64,000 nt of DNA, taken from Microbacterium sp. USTB-Y. Lineage in GTDB: Bacteria; Actinomycetota; Actinomycetes; Actinomycetales; Microbacteriaceae. The stretch covers positions 372,001 to 436,000 of the forward strand of contig NZ_JAGMTU010000003.1 of the NCBI RefSeq assembly GCF_023703415.1. Direction: 5' to 3'. A model generated the notes under the pieces. The model saw nothing but the letters and a program-made list of their open reading frames with translations. It was not told where the DNA came from and did no database searches. Position numbers and translations under genes: made by a program. The number at the start of each line of letters is the position of its first letter. The stretch's first letter is position 1. This document shows positions 9,827 to 16,946 of the stretch, one piece after another.

Positions 9827-10843
9827 TCAGAGCCAGCCGCGCTTCTTGAACACCAGGTACAGCACGAAGGCCCCGCCGACCATCAGGCCGATCGCCATGG
9901 GGTACCCGGCGGCCCACTTCAGCTCGGGCATCACCTCGAAGTTCATGCCGTAGATGCCGGCGACGATGGTGGGGGCGAAGAAGATGGCCGCCCAGCTGGA
10001 GATCTTCTTCACCTCCTCGCCCTGACGGATGCTCTCCTCGGTCATCCGGCGCATCTCCTCGTTCTGCCGCCGGGCGACGATCGTCGCCTCCACCGTGAGC
10101 GCGTTGTCGAGGTTCGCCCGGAACGTCGACACCCGCTCCGACAGGGTCAGGATGTGGTCGAGCACGTCGCGCAGATAGCGCTGCAGCTCGAGATCGACGG
10201 AGTACTTCGCGGATCCGCGCAGCAGCGCCTCCAGCATCGGCTGCAGCGGCTGGGTCGCCTTCTGGAAGTCGATGACCTCGCTCGACAGCTCGTAGATGCG
10301 CTGCGTGACGTCCGAGTCGTCGAGGAACAGCTGCGCCTCGATCTCGTCGATGTCGTTCTCCAGACCGTTGAGCACCGGGGTGTACTCGTCGACGAGTTCG
10401 TCGAGGATCGCGTACAGCACCGCCTCGGGGCCGCCCGCGAGCAGCTCCGGAGCGTGCTCCATGCGTCCGCGCACGCGGGTGAGGCTCGGCGTCTCCGCGT
10501 GCCGGATGGTCACCACGAAGTTGGGCCCGACGAACACGTGCAGCTCGCCGAACTCGACCTCCTCCGTGGCGTCGAGGTACCGCGCGGGCCGCAGCACGAT
10601 GAACAGGGTCTCCCCGTAGCGCTCGAGCTTGGAGCGCTGATGACCGGTGAGGGCGTCCTCGACGGCGAGCTCGTGCAGGCCGAACTCCGCCGCGACCTGG
10701 CGCACCTCGTCCTCGCTGGGCCGGTACAGGCCGATCCAGCCCATGCCGCCGCGGGCATGCATGAGCTCGAAGGTCTCGTCCAGCGTGTGCGGGGTGTCGG
10801 TGCGGACGCCGTCCACATAGATGCCGTTGTCGACGATGGCCAT
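9827..10843 (-). CDS. corA: Magnesium/cobalt transport protein CorA
   Basis: A 338-aa CorA-type Mg2+/Co2+ channel subunit. The long N-terminal cytoplasmic domain ends in an extended helix (residues 200-275), followed by two C-terminal membrane helices. The first ends in the selectivity signature YGMNF (TIVAGIYGMNFEVMPELKWA) and the second is AIGLMVGGAFVLYLVF, with the basic tail KKRGWL. Length and layout are normal. A GAGGAG ribosome site precedes the ATG. It converges with the YeiH-type gene, and the serine-hydrolase-like gene lies 79 bases upstream on the same strand. Confidence 0.95.
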   Translation of the reverse strand: MAIVDNGIYVDGVRTDTPHTLDETFELMHARGGMGWIGLYRPSEDEVRQVAAEFGLHELAVEDALTGHQRSKLERYGETLFIVLRPARYLDATEEVEFGELHVFVGPNFVVTIRHAETPSLTRVRGRMEHAPELLAGGPEAVLYAILDELVDEYTPVLNGLENDIDEIEAQLFLDDSDVTQRIYELSSEVIDFQKATQPLQPMLEALLRGSAKYSVDLELQRYLRDVLDHILTLSERVSTFRANLDNALTVEATIVARRQNEEMRRMTEESIRQGEEVKKISSWAAIFFAPTIVAGIYGMNFEVMPELKWAAGYPMAIGLMVGGAFVLYLVFKKRGWL

Positions 10844-10922
10844 GCTCGCTCCTCGCGGTCGTGCAGTGCTTCGTCCGGCTGCGGGAGCCGTCGGAGCACG
10901 GGGAGGCGTCGAACGAACCCGG

Positions 10923-12203
10923 TCAGCCCTGCGGGAGCGGGCAGACGGCCAGGCTGTCGACCGCCTTAGCGTAGTCCTCCGCGGTGAACGGCAGTGCGAA
11001 CTCGGGGGCTTTGCCGCCCTTTCCCGCGGGCGCCTTGGAGGCGATCGCGGCGAGTTCGAAGGCGAGGTCGCCGATGAAGGCGGATCCGACGGTCGAGTCG
11101 TTGAGCACCACGACGACCGTGAAGCCGGTCGTCGGGTCGGAGTAGGCCCCGGTGAGGTACCCGGGCGTGCCGCCGTGCTGGCCGATCATGGAGCCGACGA
11201 GGTACGCGCCCCCGGTGGCCTTGTACCAGCTCGGCGCGCCGTCGGCGACGGGCAGCGGGGATCCGAAGCGCTGGGGCGTCTTCTTCACGCGCAGCGCCTG
11301 CGCCGCCTCCGCCTGCATGTACCGGCCGAGATCGGCGACCGTGGACACCACGCCCGAATCCGTGTACCCGTTGCTCGACGAGCTGACCGTGATGTCGGTG
11401 GGCTTGGCGCACTGCAGCGCGCCGTCGACCTGCGGGAGGAACGACCCCTTGAGCGCCGGCGAGGGCGACGGGGCGGCCGCCTGCGGGCCGGGCAGCGACG
11501 TCGCGTTCAGGCCCAGGGGCGCGGCCACGTACTCGTGGATGAGCTGCGCGGCCGTCTGACCGGTGGCGCGCTCCAGCGCCTGCCCGAGCAGCAGGAACCC
11601 GGCGTCGGAGTCGCGGTAGCCGGTGTGCGGCGGGGTGCGGTTCTGCGCGAGGCCGTAGGACGCCAGTTCCTTCGGCTCCCACTGCCGGTCGGGATTGTTC
11701 AGCCACATCGGCATGGCGGTGGCCTCGGACGAGCCGATGCCGCCGGTGCCGTTGCAGAGGTCGAGCAGCGTGACGTCCTGCAGGTCGGGCACGCCGGACA
11801 CGTACTCGGTGATGCTCGCGTCGAGCTTGACCGTGCCGCGATCGGCGAGCGCGTACAGCACGTCGCAGGTCATCAGCCGGGTGACGTCGCCGATGCGGAA
11901 CGACATGTCGGCGCTGACCGGATCCTTGTCCTCGGCCGAGACCGTGCCGAGGCCCGTGACATAGGAGCCGCTCCACGGCGCCCACACGCCCAGGATCGCC
12001 CCGCTCGAGCCGCTCGCCGCCATCGCGCGCTCGACGGCGCCCTTGAGCTGGTCCCTCATGTCGGAGGGCAGATCCCCCTCGGTCTGCGTCTTCGGGGTGA
12101 ACGCCGGGGTCGCGACATCGCCGGAGCAGCCGCTCAGCACGAGCGCCGCCGCGACGGCCCCTGTGATCAGCGCACCCACCCGCCGACTGATGTTCCGACC
12201 CAT
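10923..12203 (-). CDS. Serine hydrolase (beta-lactamase/DD-peptidase fold) lipoprotein, active site degenerate
   Basis: About 426 aa. A lipoprotein signal ending in VLSGC is followed by a domain with the fold of class C beta-lactamases and DD-peptidases. In this family the nucleophile motif reads F-R-I-G-S-V-T-K; here the codons give FRIGDVTR, so the serine is aspartate (residue 106) and the lysine is arginine. The second motif is YRDSD instead of YSN, and the usual LLTHTSG stretch reads LLDLCNGTGG. The third motif, HGGTPGY, is kept. It is therefore probably a surface pseudo-enzyme or binding protein. An alternative ATG lies 15 bases upstream (12218), but the later one has AGGGGG upstream. 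Confidence 0.8.
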   Translation of the reverse strand: MGRNISRRVGALITGAVAAALVLSGCSGDVATPAFTPKTQTEGDLPSDMRDQLKGAVERAMAASGSSGAILGVWAPWSGSYVTGLGTVSAEDKDPVSADMSFRIGDVTRLMTCDVLYALADRGTVKLDASITEYVSGVPDLQDVTLLDLCNGTGGIGSSEATAMPMWLNNPDRQWEPKELASYGLAQNRTPPHTGYRDSDAGFLLLGQALERATGQTAAQLIHEYVAAPLGLNATSLPGPQAAAPSPSPALKGSFLPQVDGALQCAKPTDITVSSSSNGYTDSGVVSTVADLGRYMQAEAAQALRVKKTPQRFGSPLPVADGAPSWYKATGGAYLVGSMIGQHGGTPGYLTGAYSDPTTGFTVVVVLNDSTVGSAFIGDLAFELAAIASKAPAGKGGKAPEFALPFTAEDYAKAVDSLAVCPLPQG

Positions 12204-12317
12204 TCGCCCCCCTGACATCCCCCACGATTGTAGACGGCGCTCCTCTGCGCAGACGTCATCCCTCCGGATGATCCCGCGCTTCGGATCCGGATCGTGATCA
12301 CCCGGGGATCCGCCCGA

Positions 12318-13022
12318 TCACCTCTCCGCGGTGGTGCCGAGTCCGTGCGCGATCGCCTGCGCCCGATCGCGCACGCCGAGCTTGGCGAACAGCGCGTTGA
12401 TGTGCGTCTTCACGGTCGCGACGCCGACGAAGAGCGCGGCGGCGATCTCGGCGTTCGAACGTCCCTGCAGCACGAGCGCGTAGACCTCGCGCTCGCGGCC
12501 GGTGAGAGCGGGGAAGCGCTCCGCCAGCGCCTCCTCCGAGACCGGATCGGGGACGGATCCGGAGAGCTCGGCCGCCGAGGCGCCCGCGGCGCCCGCAGCG
12601 CCGATGCGCCCCAGGAGCACGTCGCGCACCGGAGCGGAGAACGTGCTCTGACCCGCGGCGACGGCGCGGATGGCGGCGGCGAGCTCGGCCCTGCCCGCGT
12701 CCTTGGTGAGGTAGCCCCGGGCGCCCGCCTGGAGCGCCGCGACGATGTCGGCGTCGTCGGCGAAGGTCGTCAGCACCAGCACCGCGGTCCCCGGGGTCTC
12801 CGCCGTCACCCGCCGGGTCGCGGCGGCGCCGTCCAGCACCGGCATGCGCAGGTCCATGAGCGCGACATCGGGGCGGGTCGCCGCGACGAGCGCGACGGCC
12901 TCGGCGCCGTCTGCGGCGGTGCCGACCACCTCGAAGTCGTCGACCAGGCCCAGCACGGTCTCCAGCCCGTCGCGGATGATCGCCTGGTCGTCGGCGAGCA
13001 CGATCCGGATCCGGGCGCTCAT
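12318..13022 (-). CDS. LuxR/NarL-type response regulator
   Basis: A 234-aa two-component regulator. The receiver domain (1-120) has the acidic pair in VLADDQ, the phosphoacceptor aspartate in VALMDLRMP (about residue 57) and the switch lysine in GYLTKDAG. A linker leads to a LuxR-type helix-turn-helix, LTGREREVYALVLQGRSNAE with VATVKTHINALFAKLGV. The ATG overlaps the kinase stop as ATGA, giving a DesK/NarL-type kinase-regulator pair. It is the last gene of a three-gene operon with the membrane protein at 14293. Candidate target sites lie in the 14866-15092 promoter region. Confidence 0.93.
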   Translation of the reverse strand: MSARIRIVLADDQAIIRDGLETVLGLVDDFEVVGTAADGAEAVALVAATRPDVALMDLRMPVLDGAAATRRVTAETPGTAVLVLTTFADDADIVAALQAGARGYLTKDAGRAELAAAIRAVAAGQSTFSAPVRDVLLGRIGAAGAAGASAAELSGSVPDPVSEEALAERFPALTGREREVYALVLQGRSNAEIAAALFVGVATVKTHINALFAKLGVRDRAQAIAHGLGTTAER

Positions 13023-14296
13023 GCGGGGGCCTCCACGCGGAGCCGGAAGACGTCTCCCCCGTCGTCCAGGGTCACGACGCCCGCGCGCACGGTGCCTCCC
13101 ACCTCCCCGAACCGCTCCCGCACGCCGGGCAGGCCGAAGCCGCCGCCGGTCGCCGCGAGCGCCCCGTCGTCCTGCCTGCCGCCGGTGACCGCGTTGTCGA
13201 TGGTGCACTCCACCCGGTCAGGATGCCAGACCAGTGCTATCCGCACGGCGCGCCCCGGCGCGTGCTTGCGCGCATTGCTCAGCCCCTCCTGCACGGCGCG
13301 CACCAGTGCGTCGGCGAGCGCCGCGGGCACCGGACGCGAGGCGCCGGTCTCGGTGAGGCGGGCGCCGGCCGCGTCCTCCGGGTCGAGCAGCGCGTCGAGG
13401 CGACGAGCGAGCTCGGTGGGAGCCACCGCGGGCACCGGCGCCTCGGTGTCGTCCTGCTCCGGTCCGCGCAGAGTGCGGACGGCCTCGCGCGCCTCGTCCA
13501 GGCCGGAGACGGCGAGGCGCCGCGCCGCCGCCACCCGTGCCGCCGCGCGCTCCGCGTCGCCCGCCTCGAGCAGCGCCTCGGCCGCGTCGAGCTGAACGAC
13601 CAGGCCGCCCAGGCTGTGCGCGAGCACGTCGTGCAGATCCCGGGCGATCGCGACGCGATGCGCTGTGGCCTGTGCCCGCACCGCCTCGGCGTTCGCGCGC
13701 TCCCGCTCGGCGAGCAGCACGCGCTGGGCGCGCCGCCCCAGGCCCACGACGACCGCGAGCGCGAGGGCCGCGAGGATGGTGAGCAGACCGAGCGCCGAAG
13801 CGGTCACCGTGCCCGCGTACCCCGCCGCGGTGAGCAGCGCCCCGGCAGCCACGCCCAGCGCCCCCAGGACCGCCGCCGTGATCCACGTGCCGGGGCCCAC
13901 CGCGGCGTCGCTCGTGAGCAGGATCACCGTCACGACGAGCAGAGCGGTGCCGAGCCCCTGGGTCGGCACCGCGGTGAGCGAGCCGGCGAGGCCCATCACC
14001 ACCAGGAGTGCGGGGGCGACGCCGGCCGGCACCCTGCTGCGCCCGGCGGTCCGCCCGTCCGGCGCGGCTCCCGGGCCGGACTGCGCCGCCGGGTCACCGC
14101 CGGTCGCGCCGATCCGCACCGCGAGCGCCATGCGCACGGCCCACGCCACGAGTCCGGCGCCGAACAGCCAGACCACCCAGGGTGCGGTCTCCGGCGCGAC
14201 GCGCCAGAGCACCCAGCCGACGCCGAGCAGGCCCGCGGCGTTGACGGCGGCGCTCCAGCCCGTCATGGGCTGGATGCGCAGCGGGATTCGGGTCAC
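13019..14296 (-). CDS. Sensor histidine kinase (HisKA_3 / DesK type)
   Basis: A 425-aa membrane kinase. The N-terminal half holds about six hydrophobic segments with no large extracellular loop. A short coiled region leads to the dimerisation/phosphoacceptor helix AIARDLHDVLAHSLGGLVVQ, whose first histidine is the phosphorylation site. The ATPase domain shows the N-box EGLSNARKHAPG and the glycine box GGGFGLPGVRERFGEVGG. The start is GTG, overlapping the upstream membrane-protein stop as GTGA; translation from the later ATG would lose ten residues. It should phosphorylate the regulator encoded immediately downstream. Confidence 0.92.
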   Translation of the reverse strand: MTRIPLRIQPMTGWSAAVNAAGLLGVGWVLWRVAPETAPWVVWLFGAGLVAWAVRMALAVRIGATGGDPAAQSGPGAAPDGRTAGRSRVPAGVAPALLVVMGLAGSLTAVPTQGLGTALLVVTVILLTSDAAVGPGTWITAAVLGALGVAAGALLTAAGYAGTVTASALGLLTILAALALAVVVGLGRRAQRVLLAERERANAEAVRAQATAHRVAIARDLHDVLAHSLGGLVVQLDAAEALLEAGDAERAAARVAAARRLAVSGLDEAREAVRTLRGPEQDDTEAPVPAVAPTELARRLDALLDPEDAAGARLTETGASRPVPAALADALVRAVQEGLSNARKHAPGRAVRIALVWHPDRVECTIDNAVTGGRQDDGALAATGGGFGLPGVRERFGEVGGTVRAGVVTLDDGGDVFRLRVEAPA

Positions 14297-14865
14297 GGAA
14301 CAATGATGCGCGCGGATCCGCTCGGCGCGCTCGTGCGGCGCAGCGCGTCCACCCGGCGGTGCAGCACGACCACCCGGGCCGCACGGTTCGCGGCGAGCAC
14401 AATGAGGATGAGCCCGGTCGCGACGCCGATGTGCGAGCCCAGCTGCTCGAAGGCGAACATGAGGCCGACTCGGACGCCGATGAGCACGACCCAGAGCGCG
14501 AGCCCCCACGGTCCGGTGCGGGTCTCGAACTCGGCGGCGGCCTGCGCGGCGGCCCGGTCGGAGAGCCCTGCGGCGGGCTGGTAGCCGGCGGGACGGGCGA
14601 TGCGGCGGATGTGCGCCATCGCCCCCATGGCGGTGCCGAGGGCGAAGGCCACGACGAGCTCGACCACGAGGGCGACCACGTCCATGACTCCGATCACCTG
14701 CCCGCTCAGGGTCTGCAGCGACAGCACCGCCCCGATCACCGCGATGATCCCGGGCAGCATCCAGTCGCGCGCGCCGAGCACGGGGCGCCACGTCATCTGC
14801 CGCACGGCGACGAAGCCGACGGCGAGGAGGATCAGCAGGACGTTCGAGACGATCGAGAGGTTCAT
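14293..14865 (-). CDS. Membrane protein, possibly CcdC/DUF1453-like
   Basis: A 190-aa protein with an N-terminal helix (IVSNVLLILLAVGFVAVRQ), the motif RQMTWRPVLGARDWMLPGIIAV, two more central helices and a C-terminal pair. The TWRP motif and spacing recall CcdC-like/DUF1453 membrane proteins, but this is a tentative match. It is the first gene of an operon with a histidine kinase and a response regulator, joined by GTGA and ATGA overlaps, so it may take part in sensing. The ATG at 14865 follows GGGAG by about ten bases; the frame upstream of it has no protein-like composition. Confidence 0.6.
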   Translation of the reverse strand: MNLSIVSNVLLILLAVGFVAVRQMTWRPVLGARDWMLPGIIAVIGAVLSLQTLSGQVIGVMDVVALVVELVVAFALGTAMGAMAHIRRIARPAGYQPAAGLSDRAAAQAAAEFETRTGPWGLALWVVLIGVRVGLMFAFEQLGSHIGVATGLILIVLAANRAARVVVLHRRVDALRRTSAPSGSARIIVP

Positions 14866-14910
14866 GTCTTCGATGCTCCCCGGATCCGCCTTCCGCGGGC
14901 ACCGCCCAGG

Positions 14911-14943
14911 GGTGGAGATCCGCGGGTGGACGGGTGGAGATCC
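14911..14943. promoter_or_regulatory. Direct repeats GGTGGAGATCC
   Basis: Two copies of GGTGGAGATCC, at 14911-14921 and 14933-14943, spaced 22 bases start to start, about two helical turns. They lie between the divergent sensor operon and the secreted-protein gene and are good candidates for regulator binding on one face of the DNA. Confidence 0.45.
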
Positions 14944-14956
14944 ACACCCTGCCCCA

Positions 14957-14980
14957 CGATGTGGTGCCTGCACCACATCG
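14957..14980. promoter_or_regulatory. Perfect palindrome, candidate response-regulator operator
   Basis: Arms CGATGTGGTGC and GCACCACATCG, 11 bp each and perfect, separated by 2 bases. A further half site, GTGGTGGC, follows at 14983-14990. The centre is about 65 bases upstream of the start site predicted from the TAGCGT box at 15021, a usual activator position. Either flanking two-component regulator could bind here. Confidence 0.55.
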
Positions 14981-15020
14981 CTGTGGTGGCACGCCCATCG
15001 GCCGCGAGACCGCCGGTTCC

Positions 15021-15026
15021 TAGCGT
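15021..15026 (+). promoter_or_regulatory. -10 box of the secreted aerolysin-like gene
   Basis: TAGCGT fits TANNNT; transcription would start near 15034, about 60 bases before the ATG. No recognisable -35 precedes it, which fits an activator-dependent promoter. Confidence 0.45.
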
Positions 15027-15092
15027 ATGAGAAGAGCTTCCGGATGGGAGGCGACGACATCCCCTCAGGGGCGAGAGAACAGAAGGAACACC

Positions 15093-16154
15093 ATGGACAC
15101 CACCACGAAGAAGACCACTCGCCGGCTGCTCGGCACCGGCCTGATCGCCACGACGGTGCTCGGATCGGTCGCCATCGGCGTGGCCACGGCGGCGCCCGCG
15201 TCGGCTGCGACGCCGCGCGCCGCAGCGGCCTCGGCCGACGTCACCCGCGGGTTCGACATCGTCAACACGACCAAGCACACCCTGGAGCTGCAGGGGATCG
15301 ACGGCGCGGGCGACCGGGACGGCTACGCGCCGACCGGCACGAAGATCGCGCCGGGGCAGTCCTACCACTACGAGAAGGTCTACTACCTCCTCAAGCGCGG
15401 CGAGACGACGCTCACGTTCAACTACCGCGAGGCCCTGGGCAACGGTTCCGAGCGGATCTCCGCCTTCCAGGTCACGCTCGTCGTGGACGCCGTGAGCGGC
15501 ACGAGCATCCGCACCGACGCCGGCGACGCGTTCACCGTCCACAATCAGGGGCTGAGCGGACAGCTGACGATCTCGGAGAAGGACTTCTCCGAGATCACGG
15601 TGCCGGCCTCTGATGCCCAGCGACAGGCCGAGCTGCTCAACCAGACCTGCGTCTCGGGCCTGGCGTCGTGCACGTTCCTGCCCGTCACGAAGGAGGAGGG
15701 CACGCCTCAGGTCCGGCTGGTCGCCGGGGGCGCGAACAACACCGACAAGGCCCGTGAGGGGAGCGTCACCACCAAGGTCGCGGCCGGCACGACCTCGTCC
15801 GTCGAGACCACCGGGTCGGCGAAGCTGACCATCAACGGGATCCTGGAGGCGGGACTCACCCACAAGTACGGCGGCTCCTGGTCCAGCACCAAGGAGGAGA
15901 CCAAGGTCCAGTCGTACGAGGTGGGCGCCTACAAGAACTTCAACATGTGGTCGCGGGTGCTGACCGAGCGGGTGACGGGCGACTTCACGGTCAAGCTCGG
16001 CAAGACCACCTGGAAGCTGGCCGGCGTGCACTTCGACATCCCTCGGGCGGACGCCGACGTGCTGTACGACAGCGCCGAGCGCCCTCTGACCGACCAGGAG
16101 AAGGCCAGCCTGCCCAAGATCGTCGACATCAAGCCGATCGTCCCGGCCGGCTGA
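15093..16154 (+). CDS. Secreted protein with aerolysin/ETX-MTX2-like features
   Basis: A 353-aa protein with a Sec signal (about residues 1-38, cleavage after APASA). The mature N-terminal part is beta-rich (TRGFDIVNTTKHTLELQGID) and contains one cysteine pair, CVSGLASC. Residues about 215-330 show long alternating Ser/Thr-rich strands, such as GSVTTKVAAGTTSSVETTGS and KYGGSWSSTKEETKV. A strand run ending in DFTVKLGKTTWKLAGVHFDI follows. This is the pattern of the pore-forming domain of the aerolysin/epsilon-toxin superfamily. The assignment rests on pattern, not on alignment. AAGGA precedes the ATG. It lies between two two-component systems, one of which probably controls it. It could instead be a non-toxic surface protein. 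Confidence 0.5.
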   Translation: MDTTTKKTTRRLLGTGLIATTVLGSVAIGVATAAPASAATPRAAAASADVTRGFDIVNTTKHTLELQGIDGAGDRDGYAPTGTKIAPGQSYHYEKVYYLLKRGETTLTFNYREALGNGSERISAFQVTLVVDAVSGTSIRTDAGDAFTVHNQGLSGQLTISEKDFSEITVPASDAQRQAELLNQTCVSGLASCTFLPVTKEEGTPQVRLVAGGANNTDKAREGSVTTKVAAGTTSSVETTGSAKLTINGILEAGLTHKYGGSWSSTKEETKVQSYEVGAYKNFNMWSRVLTERVTGDFTVKLGKTTWKLAGVHFDIPRADADVLYDSAERPLTDQEKASLPKIVDIKPIVPAG

Positions 16155-16173
16155 CGAAGGAGAGGGATCCGGA

Positions 16174-16205
16174 CCGCCGTCCGCACCGAGGGGTGTGGGC
16201 GGCGG
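16174..16205 (+). terminator. Hairpin after the secreted-protein gene
   Basis: A 14-bp stem (16174-16187 with 16192-16205, 12 of 14 positions paired by Watson-Crick) and a GAGG loop, 20 bases after the stop codon. No clear T-run follows, as is common in high-GC actinobacteria. Confidence 0.5.
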
Positions 16206-16265
16206 TTCCGCTCGGGTACTGTCGGGTCACCGCCCCGGATCCCCACCCGTCAGTCAGGAGCAGGC

Positions 16266-16919
16266 ATGCGCGTCGTCATCGCCGAGGACGAGGTCCTGCT
16301 GCGGGAGGGCATCTCCCGGATCCTCACGGACGAGGGGCACGAGATCGTCGCGACCGCGGGCGACGCGGACGATCTGCTCGGCAAGGCGCGGGCCCACCGC
16401 CCCGACCTCGTCCTCACCGACATCCGGATGCCGCCGGACTTCACCGACGACGGCCTGCGGGCCGCCCGCCGGATCCGCCAGGAGCTTCCGGGGACGGCGG
16501 TCATCGTGCTCTCCCAGTACGTCGACGCCACCGGTGCGATGGAGCTGCTGGCCGACGGCGCCGCCGGGATCGGCTATCTGCTCAAGCGGCGCATCCTCGA
16601 CCTCGACGACTTCCTCGAGTCCGTGCAGCGGGTCGCCGCCGGCGGTTCGAGCATCGACTCCGACGTCATCTCCTCGATGGTGCGCCGGGAAGTGCGCGAT
16701 CACACCGACGGCGGCATCGCCCGGCTCACGCCGCGGCGCCTCGAGGTGCTGCAACTGATGGCGCAGGGCTACAGCAACGCCCGCATCGCGCGCGAGCTCT
16801 TCGTGACCGAGAAGGCCGTCGCGCGCAGCATCGCGCTCATCTTCGTCTCGCTCGACCTGCCGCCGGATCCCGATGACCACCGCCGCGTCCTGGCCGTCAT
16901 GCGCTATCTGGACCGGTGA
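16266..16919 (+). CDS. LuxR/NarL-type response regulator
   Basis: A 217-aa response regulator. The receiver has VVIAEDEVLLREGI at its start, the phosphoacceptor aspartate in LVLTDIRMPPDF (about residue 56) and an invariant-type lysine in GYLLKRRILDLDDF. The C-terminal LuxR domain is LTPRRLEVLQLMAQGYSNAR with LFVTEKAVARSIALIFVSLD. Receivers with the LTDIRMPP-x5-G-L-x-A-A spacing are common in actinobacterial NarL regulators. The ATG follows CAGGAG. The likely partner kinase is encoded convergently at 16947-18698, with 27 bases between the stops. Confidence 0.92.
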   Translation: MRVVIAEDEVLLREGISRILTDEGHEIVATAGDADDLLGKARAHRPDLVLTDIRMPPDFTDDGLRAARRIRQELPGTAVIVLSQYVDATGAMELLADGAAGIGYLLKRRILDLDDFLESVQRVAAGGSSIDSDVISSMVRREVRDHTDGGIARLTPRRLEVLQLMAQGYSNARIARELFVTEKAVARSIALIFVSLDLPPDPDDHRRVLAVMRYLDR

Positions 16920-16946
16920 GCGGGCGGCATCCCCGCATCGCTCGCA

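Noticed and set aside
10923..12203. Beta-lactamase resistance gene
   Set aside because: The nucleophile serine and lysine of the SxxK motif are replaced, so hydrolysis of beta-lactams by the usual mechanism is not expected.
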